The notes under the pieces were generated by a model. It was given only the letters and a program-made list of their open reading frames with translations. It was not told the DNA's origin and made no database searches. Below are positions 51,956-60,197 of a DNA stretch of 64,000 bases, one piece after another. This stretch comes from Halapricum desulfuricans (lineage in GTDB: Archaea > Halobacteriota > Halobacteria > Halobacteriales > Haloarculaceae). The DNA lies in assembly GCF_017094525.1 (NCBI RefSeq), contig NZ_CP064788.1, positions 124,001 to 188,000 on the forward strand. The letters run 5' to 3'. A program made the position numbers and the translations under genes. Position 1 is the stretch's first letter, and every line of letters begins with the position of its first letter.

Positions 51956-52414
51956 ATGCTAACGGGACGATTTCCCGACGCCGGCGAGCGCGACCCCGAA
52001 GCGTTGCTCGTCGCGTATCTGGACGTGCTGGGCGACGTGATCGACGAGCAAGGGGTCGAAATCGTCGCCGCGGAGACCGACCTCTCGACGGCGACCGTCG
52101 AGACGCTCGCCGACGGTGTGACGACGGCGTCAGACGCTCCGGACGTGGCCGAACGTGCCGCCGATATCACACTCGATGAGGCCGCCGCGGTCCTCGCGCG
52201 CTCCGCGGAGTTTCCGGACGCCGAGACGGTCGCCGCCGAGGCCCGTGACATCCTGCTGATGGGGATGACGACGGCCGTGATGGACGTTGACGCCGTCGCG
52301 TCCCGGCTCGACGCTACCGACCCGAAGACGATCCAGCAACAGGTCGAGGGCCGTCATCCGATTACGCTCGAGGAATACGCCCGCATTCACTCCCTGCTGG
52401 AGGGGGCGCCGTGA
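51956..52414 (+). CDS. DUF5791-type haloarchaeal protein
   Basis: A 152-residue helical acidic protein: MLTGRFPDAGERDPEALLVAYLDVLGDVIDEQGVEIVAAETDL, ITLDEAAAVLARSAEFPDAETVAAEARDILLMGMTTAVMDVDAVA, and QQQVEGRHPITLEEYARIHSLLEG. A haloarchaeal conserved family without known function. Its TGA overlaps the GTG start of the following epimerase-like gene (GTGA), so the two are coupled. Confidence 0.75.
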   Translation: MLTGRFPDAGERDPEALLVAYLDVLGDVIDEQGVEIVAAETDLSTATVETLADGVTTASDAPDVAERAADITLDEAAAVLARSAEFPDAETVAAEARDILLMGMTTAVMDVDAVASRLDATDPKTIQQQVEGRHPITLEEYARIHSLLEGAP

Positions 52415-53295
52415 CTCGCGTCGCCGTCCTCGGCTGTGGCTACGTCGGTTGCGAGCTGGTCCGACAGCTCCAGCCCGATCACGAGGTCGTCGGCGTCCGT
52501 CGCTCGGAATCGGGGCTTCGGGCCGTCGAGGAGACGGGCGCGACGGCCGTCAAGGCCGACGTCACCGAACCCGAGACGCTCGCGGCCGTGCCGGACGCCG
52601 ACTGGGTGGTCTTTGCCGCCTCCAGCGGCGGTCGCGACGCCGAGGCCGCCCGCGAGACCTACGTCGAGGGACTCCGGGCGACGATCGACCACTTCTGTAG
52701 CCGCGAGACAGTCCCCGACCGGATCGTCTACACGTCGAGCACGGGCGTCTACGGCGACCGTGACGGCGACTGGGTTGACGAGGATACGCCGATCGGCCCC
52801 GAGACCGAACGCGGGCAGGTCCTGGCCGAGGCCGAGACAATCGCCCGCCAGCGCCCGATCGACGACACGGACGGCACGGTCGCCCGCTTCGCCGGCCTGT
52901 ACGGACCCGATCGCTACCGTCTCGATCGATATCTCGAGGGGCCGGTCACCGAGGGACACCTGAACATGGTCCACCGGGACGACGCCGCCGGTGCGGTCCG
53001 GTTCCTGCTTGCAGGCGGGCACGCCCGCCGCGAGGTCGTCAACGTCGTCGACGACGAACCGGTCGAGAAGTGGGCCTTCGCCGACTGGCTGGCGGCGCAG
53101 TGCGGCGAACCCGAACCGGCCAAACGGACCGTCAGCGAGCGACTTGACGATCCCGAACTGTCGGACGCGGCCCGGAACTGGATCGGGGCCGACAAGCGCG
53201 TCAGCAACGAGAAACTCCGGGCTCTCGGCTACGAGTTCGCCTATCCGACTTACCGCGATGGGTACCGGGCGGCGATCGAGGCCTATCGCGAGTAG
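52411..53295 (+). CDS. NAD-dependent epimerase/dehydratase-family (extended SDR) protein
   Basis: A 294-residue Rossmann-fold protein starting at GTG. The nucleotide motif is VAVLGCGYVGCELVRQL; the family's VVFAASSGG, RIVYTSSTGVYGD and GLYGPDR blocks follow. It is of the atypical SDR5/YeeZ-like group in which the catalytic YxxxK is not evident (STGVYGDRDG...), so it may bind NAD(P) without classical epimerase chemistry. Translationally coupled to the DUF5791 gene. Confidence 0.8.
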   Translation: MTRVAVLGCGYVGCELVRQLQPDHEVVGVRRSESGLRAVEETGATAVKADVTEPETLAAVPDADWVVFAASSGGRDAEAARETYVEGLRATIDHFCSRETVPDRIVYTSSTGVYGDRDGDWVDEDTPIGPETERGQVLAEAETIARQRPIDDTDGTVARFAGLYGPDRYRLDRYLEGPVTEGHLNMVHRDDAAGAVRFLLAGGHARREVVNVVDDEPVEKWAFADWLAAQCGEPEPAKRTVSERLDDPELSDAARNWIGADKRVSNEKLRALGYEFAYPTYRDGYRAAIEAYRE

Positions 53296-53358
53296 CCCCT
53301 GCGGTTCCGGGGCCTGTCGCGCCCAACAGTTTTCAGCCCGTCGCTCGCACGTAGGGCC

Positions 53359-54339
53359 ATGCCGACAGTACTGTGTATCGGTGGGACGCGCTTTATCGGC
53401 CGGGCGACAGTATCGGAGTTTCTCGAACACGGATACGACGTGACGCTCTGTAATCGCGGCCGTCACCCGAACCCGTTCGCCGATAATCCCCATGTCGAGC
53501 ACGTCACCTGTGACCGCCGCGAGGACGACCAACTGCAGGCGGTCGCCGAACAGGTCGATCCCGACATCGTCGTCGATCTGGTCGCCTACCACCCCCGCGA
53601 CGTCCGGGTCGCGACGGACGTTTTCGCGGACGTCGATGCCTACGTCTTTGTCTCCAGCGGGGCCGCCTACGCGGCCGAGGACGTCCCCAAGCGGGAGGGC
53701 GCGACAGCACTGGAGTCGTGTACCGACGCGGAGGCGGTCGACGACACGGCCGCCACCTACGGCAAGCGCAAGGCAGAGGGCGATCGCGCGGTCTTCGAGG
53801 CGGCCGCCGACGGCGTGCGAGCGATGAGCGTCCGGCCGACGATCGTCTACGGGCCGCACGACTACACCGAGCGACTGGACTACTGGCTCGCCCGGATCGA
53901 CGCCCACGACCGGATCGTCGTCCCCGGCGACGGCGGCTCCCTGCACCATCTCGTCTTCGTCGAGGACGTCGCCAGCGCCCTGCGGATCGTCGCCGAGAAC
54001 GGGACCGCGGGCGAGGCCTACAACGTCGCCGGCCGGCACGCCCCGCCGCTGGGCGAACTGATCGAGCTGGCCGCCGAGGCGCTCGGGGCCGACGTCACGC
54101 CAACCCACGCCGGCGCGCGCGAACTCACGCCCGACCTCGAGCCCGACGGGTTCCCGCTCTATCGGTCCCGTCCCCACCTGCTGGCGACCGAGAAACTCGC
54201 GTCGCTGGGCTGGCAGTCGACGCCGCACGCGGCGGCGCTGGAGACGACCGTCGAAGAACACCGCCGGAGCGACCGGGACGGCAGCGACCGGGGACCGCAC
54301 CGCGACGTTGAGCGCGACGTTCTGAGCCGGCTGGACTAG
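53359..54339 (+). CDS. NAD-dependent epimerase/dehydratase-family protein
   Basis: A 326-residue extended SDR. Cofactor motif VLCIGGTRFIGRATVSEFL, DIVVDLVAYHPRDV, VFVSSGAAYA, and TYGKRKAEGDRAV carrying the YxxxK catalytic pair. The sequence is of the type related to plant chloroplast RNA-binding/CSP41-like and UDP-glucose 4-epimerase-like proteins (LHHLVFVEDVASAL, AYNVAGRHAPPLGELIEL). Substrate unknown. It lies 63 bp downstream of the previous SDR gene. Confidence 0.82.
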   Translation: MPTVLCIGGTRFIGRATVSEFLEHGYDVTLCNRGRHPNPFADNPHVEHVTCDRREDDQLQAVAEQVDPDIVVDLVAYHPRDVRVATDVFADVDAYVFVSSGAAYAAEDVPKREGATALESCTDAEAVDDTAATYGKRKAEGDRAVFEAAADGVRAMSVRPTIVYGPHDYTERLDYWLARIDAHDRIVVPGDGGSLHHLVFVEDVASALRIVAENGTAGEAYNVAGRHAPPLGELIELAAEALGADVTPTHAGARELTPDLEPDGFPLYRSRPHLLATEKLASLGWQSTPHAAALETTVEEHRRSDRDGSDRGPHRDVERDVLSRLD

Positions 54340-54399
54340 TCATTCCCGACCCAGCGCGGCGACCAAACCGTTATCCCACCGGCGAGCGCATGTTCCCTC

Positions 54400-55458
54400 A
54401 TGTTCCAGAAGTCGATCTGGATCCGACTGCCCCGGAACGTCCTCGTCGGCCACGGCGTCCTCGAGGACACCGTCACGGCGGTCGAGGAACTCCACCTCGC
54501 CGGGCGGCCGCTGATCGTCACCAGCCCGACGCCCAGAGAGGTCGCCGGCGAGCGCGTCGCCGAACTGTTTGCGGCGGCCGGACGCGACCCCGAGACGATC
54601 GTCGTCGAGACGGCGAGTTTCGACGCGGTCGAGCGCGTCATCGACGCCGCTGACGACGCCGACGCGGGCTTTCTGGTCGGCGTCGGCGGCGGCAAGCCGA
54701 TCGACATCGCGAAGATGGCCGCCGACCACCGCGGGCAGGGGTTCGTCTCGGTCCCGACCGCGGCGAGCCACGACGGCATCGTTTCGGGCCGGGGGTCGGT
54801 CCCCGAAAAGGACACCCGCCACAGCGTCGCCGCCGAGCCGCCGCTGGCGGTCGTGGCCGACACAGCGATCATCGCCGACGCCCCCTGGCGGCTCACGACC
54901 GCCGGCTGTGCCGATATCATCTCGAATTACACGGCTGTCCGGGACTGGAACCTCGCGCGTCGCCTGCAGAACGTCGAGTACTCCGAGTACGCCGGCGCGC
55001 TCTCCCAGATGACCGCCGAGATGCTCGTCGAGAACGCCGACTCGATCAAGCCTGGACTGGAGGAGTCGGCCTGGATCGTCGTCAAGGCGCTGGTCTCCTC
55101 GGGGGTCGCCATGTCGATCGCCGGCTCCTCGCGACCCGCCTCTGGGGCCGAACATCTCTTCTCGCATCGACTCGATCGACTCGTCCCGAACGCGGCGCTG
55201 CACGGCCATCAGGTCGGCGTCGGATCGATCATCACCGCCTATCTCCAGGACGGCGAACAGGGTATGTGGCGCGAGATCCGCGACGCGCTGGAGCGAATCG
55301 GCGCGCCGACCACGGCCGAGGGGCTGGGCATCGACGAATCGACGGTGATCGAGGCGCTGACCAGCGCCCACGAGATCCGCGACCGCTACACGATCCTGGG
55401 CAACGGCATGAACGAGGAGGCCGCACGGGAGGCCGCGCGCGTGACCGGCGTGATCTAG
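54400..55458 (+). CDS. egsA: sn-glycerol-1-phosphate dehydrogenase
   Basis: A 352-residue NAD(P)/zinc-dependent enzyme that makes sn-glycerol-1-phosphate, the backbone of archaeal ether lipids. Landmarks: GFLVGVGGGKPIDIAKMAA (cofactor), SVPTAASHDGIVSGRGSV, ASGAEHLFSHRLD (zinc His) and LHGHQVGVGSI (second His). Length and order are standard for the archaeal enzyme. Start MFQKSIWIRLPRNVLVG fits the family. Confidence 0.93.
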   Translation: MFQKSIWIRLPRNVLVGHGVLEDTVTAVEELHLAGRPLIVTSPTPREVAGERVAELFAAAGRDPETIVVETASFDAVERVIDAADDADAGFLVGVGGGKPIDIAKMAADHRGQGFVSVPTAASHDGIVSGRGSVPEKDTRHSVAAEPPLAVVADTAIIADAPWRLTTAGCADIISNYTAVRDWNLARRLQNVEYSEYAGALSQMTAEMLVENADSIKPGLEESAWIVVKALVSSGVAMSIAGSSRPASGAEHLFSHRLDRLVPNAALHGHQVGVGSIITAYLQDGEQGMWREIRDALERIGAPTTAEGLGIDESTVIEALTSAHEIRDRYTILGNGMNEEAAREAARVTGVI

Positions 55459-55554
55459 GCACGCGCCGGCGTGACTTCTCTGATCGTGACCGGGTCTCGA
55501 TCGAGAACGGTCGGCCGACCGTCACTGACCGACCGGCCGCTGTCGGTCCCGGCG

Positions 55555-57192
55555 CTACTGTGACTGTCCCGTCCCGACGAGCTGTCGGTTCATCGGTGGG
55601 CGGGGGATCGTCAGCGCGATACGCGTTCCCGACGCCGTGACCGACGTCTGTACCGTTCCGTCGTGTGAGTCGACGATCCACCAGACGATCCACAGCCCGA
55701 CGCCGGTGCTGTGAGAGAGATGGGTGCCCGATTCGCCTCGCAGGGCCAGTCGCTCGTGCTCCGGAAGTCCCGGCCCGTCGTCGGCGACCTCGATCGTCAC
55801 GGCTTCGGCCGCTGTCTCGACCGTGACCGTACACGTCGGCGCTTCTCCCCCGTGTTTCGCCGCGTTCTCCAGCAACTCCTGTATCGCGGTCTTCAGCGTC
55901 GGAAACGCGAGCAGGTGACACTCCTCCGGGATCCGCGTCGAGATCGTCGCCTCGGGGTACTCCGATTCGACGGCCGTGCGACTCTCCTCGACGACGGCTC
56001 GCACGGACTGTTCGACGAGCGTGGAGTCCTCTTCCGCGATCCGGCGCAACTCCCGGGATTTCTCGGTCAGCGCGATGAGCCGCTTGAGCGTCGACTCGAG
56101 TTGCAGCGGATCGTGCGGCCGGTCCAGTTCCTCGATGAGACGCTCGACGTGACCGCGAACGACCGTCAGATCGTTCCGGAGGTTGTGTCGCAGGATGCGG
56201 GCGAAAATCGAGACGAGACGGTCGTAGCTCTCGAGCGCGAGTTCCCGCTCCTGCAACCGGAGTTCCGACGCCAGCGTCGAGGCGAGCCAGTCGGCAAACG
56301 CCACAGCGGCCTCGTCGAACGGATCGTCGCGGGCCCTCTCGTCGACGAAACAGAGCGTCCCGACCGGCCGGTCGCCGAGTCGCAACGGAGTCCCGATGTA
56401 GCTTTTCATAGTTGTGCAGCGCGGAACCCCACGACTTCAGTCGTGGGAGGAAGCGCGTCGGATGCGCCGCCGACCACCGCGCTCTGGCCGGCGATGGTTT
56501 CGCTATCAGTACACTTAATACGATTGAGTTTATATATTAATCTTCACTCTGGGGCGGCCAAAACGGACGCCTCAGAGGGGCCGCCGTAGGCCGGCCCCGA
56601 ACAGCGGGACGCCGACGACGCCGCTCCGACCGCCATACTGGCGGCGTGAAGCGTCCGAGTCCACGCTGAATGAAAGCGGTGTGTTGACGCCAGCCCCCTC
56701 GCCGGATAAAGCCCGGCGAGAGTACGTGCGACCGAACAGAACAGTTCGGTCGCACAGAACCACGGCGTCGTGCAACCCGCCCATGACGGCTGATAAAGCG
56801 AGGGCGGAAACCTCCACGGGGAAAGCCCTTGACTTTAGTCATGGGTAGCTTACCCCGTGTGTTTCGTACGCGGGGTCGTCCGCCCAGCCCTGGTTCGGGG
56901 CGTCGTAGAGAGCGACAGTGTCGTCGCGATCGATTGTCCGACGGCAGAACGTCTCCTGCAGGTCTGCCGTCGCTCCGACGGGGAACGCGCCGTCGGACGG
57001 GTCGGTACTGGCGATGACCCCCCAGTATCCGAGCTCGGGGACGATCCGGGTGAGATGCGCGTGTTCGACGCCGAGCCCGTCGGCTCCGAGTTCGAGTGCC
57101 TCCTCGGTTTTGGCCTGGAAGTCCGCCTGCGAGTCCAGTATATCCGCGACGCCGATGAGGGCGTCTTCCAGCTCTCCCTCGCTTGTACCCAT
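55555..57192 (-). pseudogene. GAF-domain histidine kinase split by a non-autonomous transposon
   Basis: The 5' part (57192 to 56851) encodes MGTSEGELEDALIGVADILD and the first half of a GAF domain up to PAYETHGV. The 3' part (56406 to 55555) resumes in the same domain at KSYIGTPLRLGDRPVGTLCFVDE, followed by the kinase: ILRHNLRNDLTVVRGHVE (phospho-His), LLENAAKHGG (N box), IEVADDGPGLP and GVGLWIVWWIVDSHDG (G boxes). About 444 bp of foreign DNA lie between and introduce stops. A start at MKSYIG could still allow the truncated kinase part to be made without a complete sensor. Confidence 0.8.
56407..56850. mobile_element. Non-autonomous insertion with IS200/IS605/TnpB-type ends
   Basis: About 444 bp inside the histidine kinase gene. 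One end carries the hairpin CCCACGACTTCAGTCGTGGG (56428-56447); the other carries GGGGAAAGCCCTTGACTTTAG plus TCATGGG (56817-56845), similar to ends of haloarchaeal TnpB elements. Several internal hairpins exist (CCGGCGAGAG region, CGACCGAACAGAACAGTTCGG). It has no transposase. The AT-rich core at 56510-56545 and the strong hairpins suggest a structured RNA or a palindrome-associated MITE. Confidence 0.6.
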
Positions 57193-57321
57193 ATCACGCG
57201 ATAACGTGAGCGTACAAAAAACCCTGCTCCCTACACAGATATACTGGTTTTAATACTAAATTGTATAAAAATAGGGGATGGGGCATCCGCCCGGTAGACT
57301 GCGCGGCGCGCCGGGAGGCCG

Positions 57322-57798
57322 CTAGTCTCGAACTTCGAGGACTTCGACCTCAAAGGTAAGCGTCTCGCCCGCGAGCTGGTGGTTGAAATCGACCTCGACG
57401 CCGTCCTCGGTGACGGCAGTGACGTCGCCGTGCAGGCCGTTCTGGGCGTGGACGTGCAAGCCGACCGCCGGCTGCTGGCCGACCATCCCCTCGAAGGTCT
57501 CCGGGTCGTACTCCCTGACGCGGTCCGATTCGTGCTCCCCATAGGCCTTCTCGGGCGGGACGGTTATCGTCGCCGTCTCTCCCTCGGCCATTCCGACCAG
57601 TGCCTCGTCCAACCCCTCGATGATCTCGCCTTCACCGACGGTGAATGCCAGCGAGGCGTACTCCTCGGGTTCGATATCGCCGGGTTCGGCCAGTCCGGCC
57701 TCGATAGCGACCTCGCGCCGGGAGGTGTCGAAGATCGTTCCGTCATCGAGGCGACCGACGTAGTCGATGGTCACCCCATCGCCGGGTTCGATTGACAT
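57322..57798 (-). CDS. FKBP-type (SlyD-like) peptidyl-prolyl isomerase
   Basis: A 158-residue protein: GDGVTIDYVGRLDDGTIFDTS, FTVGEGEIIEGLDEALVGMAEGETATITVPPEKAYGE are the FKBP domain halves, and VGLHVHAQNGLHGDVTAVTEDGVEVDFNHQLAGETLTFEVEVLEV contains the insert-in-flap region and the NHQLAG-L block of SlyD-type isomerases. It catalyses proline isomerisation and acts as a chaperone in the cytoplasm. Start at MSIEPGDGVTIDYVG. Confidence 0.92.
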   Translation of the reverse strand: MSIEPGDGVTIDYVGRLDDGTIFDTSRREVAIEAGLAEPGDIEPEEYASLAFTVGEGEIIEGLDEALVGMAEGETATITVPPEKAYGEHESDRVREYDPETFEGMVGQQPAVGLHVHAQNGLHGDVTAVTEDGVEVDFNHQLAGETLTFEVEVLEVRD

Positions 57799-57939
57799 GC
57801 CTATGGGTGGGTCACTCCCACGTATAAATCCTGTCGCTCGTCCCCGAGCGCGGACGCCGACTGCCGTCCTGGCCATAGTGGTTGCTGTACGTCTGTTCCG
57901 GGCAGAACTTCCAGTCTTGTACAGACCATCGTATCCGGA

Positions 57940-58911
57940 TTACCCCTGCATCTGTGTTCCCGTACTGAAACTGGTGAGGTCGTCGATGCGTTCCTCGAGG
58001 GCTTCGATCTCCTGTCGTAGCTCGTCGGACTCCGTGTCGCTACTGGCCGCAAGCCGGTCTTTCAATCCCTGGAGTCGCGACTCTTTGACATCCTCGTCTA
58101 CGTCTGCCTTCCGGACGTATTCGCTTTCATCAACCTCATAGATATCCGTTTCCGAGAGTTCAGTCACTTCCAGTGCCTCGTTCACCTTCTTCGAATCGAC
58201 GCTCGTGACGCGCTCACGGTCGATCCCTGCGTCTTCCAGTGTGGCTAGTACCTCCTCTTCGTCTTTCAGCGATCGATTGCGGCGCGACGTTCGCTGGACC
58301 GAGCCGTACTGGCCGTGGACTGGTTGGTCGTGGTGGAGACGGTCGAGTAACACGTCGGCGATGTCCTGCCGGAAGTCGTTCGCGTTCCGCTGGACGTCCG
58401 AACAGAGCGTGTAGAGGTTCACCAGCGCATCCGTCTCCAGCGCCGTGAGATCGGAGACGTCCTGACGTTCCAGCGCGTCGATGAGGAGGAGCGCATCGGA
58501 GTACACGTCGAGTCCATCAGGCTCGACACGGTCGCTCTCGGCAGACGCCGATTCGTCACTCAGGAGTTGCGTATCGGTCGTCTCCTCTTTTTCGATGATA
58601 ACGCCCTCTTGTTCGTCGACCTCGAATCGAGGATGCAGGCTCAGTACTGCCGGGTACGGGTCGGCATCGGGCGGGAGCCGATCGAGATCGAACTCGTCGT
58701 CCGAGTCCTGAATACGTCGGTAGAGGGTCTCGAACTGATCGCGCTGGAGCGGGCGACGCTCTCCAGTATCGCCGAACGTGACGACGACGCGGTGTTCCTG
58801 AACGTCCGTAACCCGGAACCTGTCGTGAGAGAGCGGTGTGATGAGTTCGGCACCGTCGTCCAACTCGTCAAGTTCCTCGAGCAGGGTGTGCCAACTGACG
58901 CTAAACGGCAT
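57940..58911 (-). CDS. Accessory-region hypothetical protein
   Basis: A 323-residue acidic protein from MPFSVSWHTLLEELDELDDGAELITPLSHDRFRVTDVQEHRVVVTF. The N-terminus suggests a small beta domain; the rest is predicted helical with a C-terminal coiled coil (LRQEIEALEERIDDLTSF). No domain with known function is recognised. A Met 60 bp upstream gives a longer alternative start. It lies at the beginning of the accessory tail of the window. Confidence 0.6.
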   Translation of the reverse strand: MPFSVSWHTLLEELDELDDGAELITPLSHDRFRVTDVQEHRVVVTFGDTGERRPLQRDQFETLYRRIQDSDDEFDLDRLPPDADPYPAVLSLHPRFEVDEQEGVIIEKEETTDTQLLSDESASAESDRVEPDGLDVYSDALLLIDALERQDVSDLTALETDALVNLYTLCSDVQRNANDFRQDIADVLLDRLHHDQPVHGQYGSVQRTSRRNRSLKDEEEVLATLEDAGIDRERVTSVDSKKVNEALEVTELSETDIYEVDESEYVRKADVDEDVKESRLQGLKDRLAASSDTESDELRQEIEALEERIDDLTSFSTGTQMQG

Positions 58912-59119
58912 AGCAGGAGGTACGACTGCTCGACTGAAAACGTTCAGGACCATCGGACGGCTGTCTGGCATGTATTCAGTCGCCCCACTGCGGCAGAGCG
59001 AACGAACCGCTTGACAAGCGCCTCGCGGCGACGCTCACGATGGCGCTGGCCGATCCGAACCGGCAAACCACCGATTCGGCACCGAAATCGAATTCTACGA
59101 CCGCGTCGAAAGACGAGTC

Positions 59120-59920
59120 ATGAACGTCGATAGGGAAACGGTCAAGAACAGAAGCACCGATGCGGTGTTCGAACGTGGAGTCAACTACCGTGACGAGGGA
59201 CGCATTCAGCAACTCGACCGATTTGGCGAACTCGTTACGGCCACCGTCAGCGGTTCGAAGTTGTACGACGTGACCGTCGAATTCGGCGGGCGGAGTATCG
59301 ACACGCGGTGTACCTGTCCATACGACGGGGGCGGGGACTGCAAGCACGTCGTCGCGGTACTACTGGACATCGCTGCCAGTCCGCCACAAGACGAGAGCGA
59401 GCGTGTCGAGACAGTCATCGACGACGTATCGACTGACGACCTGCGTGGGTTCGTCCGTGACGCCCTCGCCGAACACCCGGAGTTGCGCGAGCAGTTTCTC
59501 GCACGCTTTGGCGACGACCACAGCTCGGTCGAGGAGTACCGTGAAGAGATCGCACAACTGTTCGAGCAACACGCGGACCCAGGCGTGTACGACGCGATTG
59601 ACTTCTCCCGATTTTTCGAGATTGCTGAACAGTACCGTGACCGCGAGCGGTATCTGGCCGCTGCGACTGTCTACCGAGCGGTGTTCGAGGAGATTGACGA
59701 GAAGTATAACTGGATCGACGGCGCGCACGACCACTACGCGATGACCATCCAGACCGCACTCGACGGCTACGCCGACTGCGTCCTCGCGACCGACCCGACT
59801 CCCGAGCAGTTCGACACGTACGCTGGCGTGCTGAAGAAGCGGGCGACGACGGAGCCGCGGATCAACGACGAGCAGTTCTGGCGGGCACTCGACGATCTCG
59901 AGGAGCGGTACAATGATTGA
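59120..59920 (+). CDS. SWIM zinc-finger protein
   Basis: A 266-residue protein. The N-terminal half has VFERGVNYRDEGRIQQLDRFGELVTATVSGSKLYDVTVEF followed by the SWIM motif TRCTCPYDGGGDCKHVVAVLLDIA (CxC...CxH). The rest is helical (FVRDALAEHPELREQFLARFG, YLAAATVYRAVFEEIDEKYN). Similar SWIM proteins often stand next to SNF2-type helicases, but no helicase is seen here. Not closely similar to the SWIM protein at 29316. Confidence 0.8.
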   Translation: MNVDRETVKNRSTDAVFERGVNYRDEGRIQQLDRFGELVTATVSGSKLYDVTVEFGGRSIDTRCTCPYDGGGDCKHVVAVLLDIAASPPQDESERVETVIDDVSTDDLRGFVRDALAEHPELREQFLARFGDDHSSVEEYREEIAQLFEQHADPGVYDAIDFSRFFEIAEQYRDRERYLAAATVYRAVFEEIDEKYNWIDGAHDHYAMTIQTALDGYADCVLATDPTPEQFDTYAGVLKKRATTEPRINDEQFWRALDDLEERYND

Positions 59921-60038
59921 TGTGCGGCGGTGATGTAGTGAGGGTTGCGTTACTGTTACGAGATTCAGTAGTATTCGGTAGTATACGGCAGTCTTTCGTA
60001 GCGGAACGCTTAACTATATGTATAGCATATAGAATGGT

Positions 60039-60197
60039 ATGGGCGACAGGTACGAGATTGAAGGCGAAGAAATCGTTGAACGGCAAGTCAAACCATTTGG
60101 GAGTGGCGGCGCGCACGTCACAGCCCCGAAAGACTGGATCGGTGCAACGGTTAAACTCGTCCGCACTGACGAACCTGCCACCGAAGACGACGAATGA
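60039..60197 (+). CDS. DUF2080-family transposon-associated protein
   Basis: A 52-residue protein: MGDRYEIEGEEIVERQVKPF, GSGGAHVTAPKDWIGATVKL, VRTDEPATEDDE. The EIEGEE...SGGAHVxxPKDWIG pattern is the DUF2080 family, small AbrB/SpoVT-like proteins regularly found just upstream of TnpB in haloarchaea. Its TGA overlaps the tnpB ATG (ATGA at 60194-60197), so the two are coupled; it may regulate the element. Confidence 0.85.
   Translation: MGDRYEIEGEEIVERQVKPFGSGGAHVTAPKDWIGATVKLVRTDEPATEDDE

Noticed and set aside
56572-56842. Protein-coding frames inside the kinase insertion
   Set aside because: The frames lie entirely within hairpin-rich element DNA and show no domain; such frames recur in TnpB-type ends and are more likely structural or RNA sequence.
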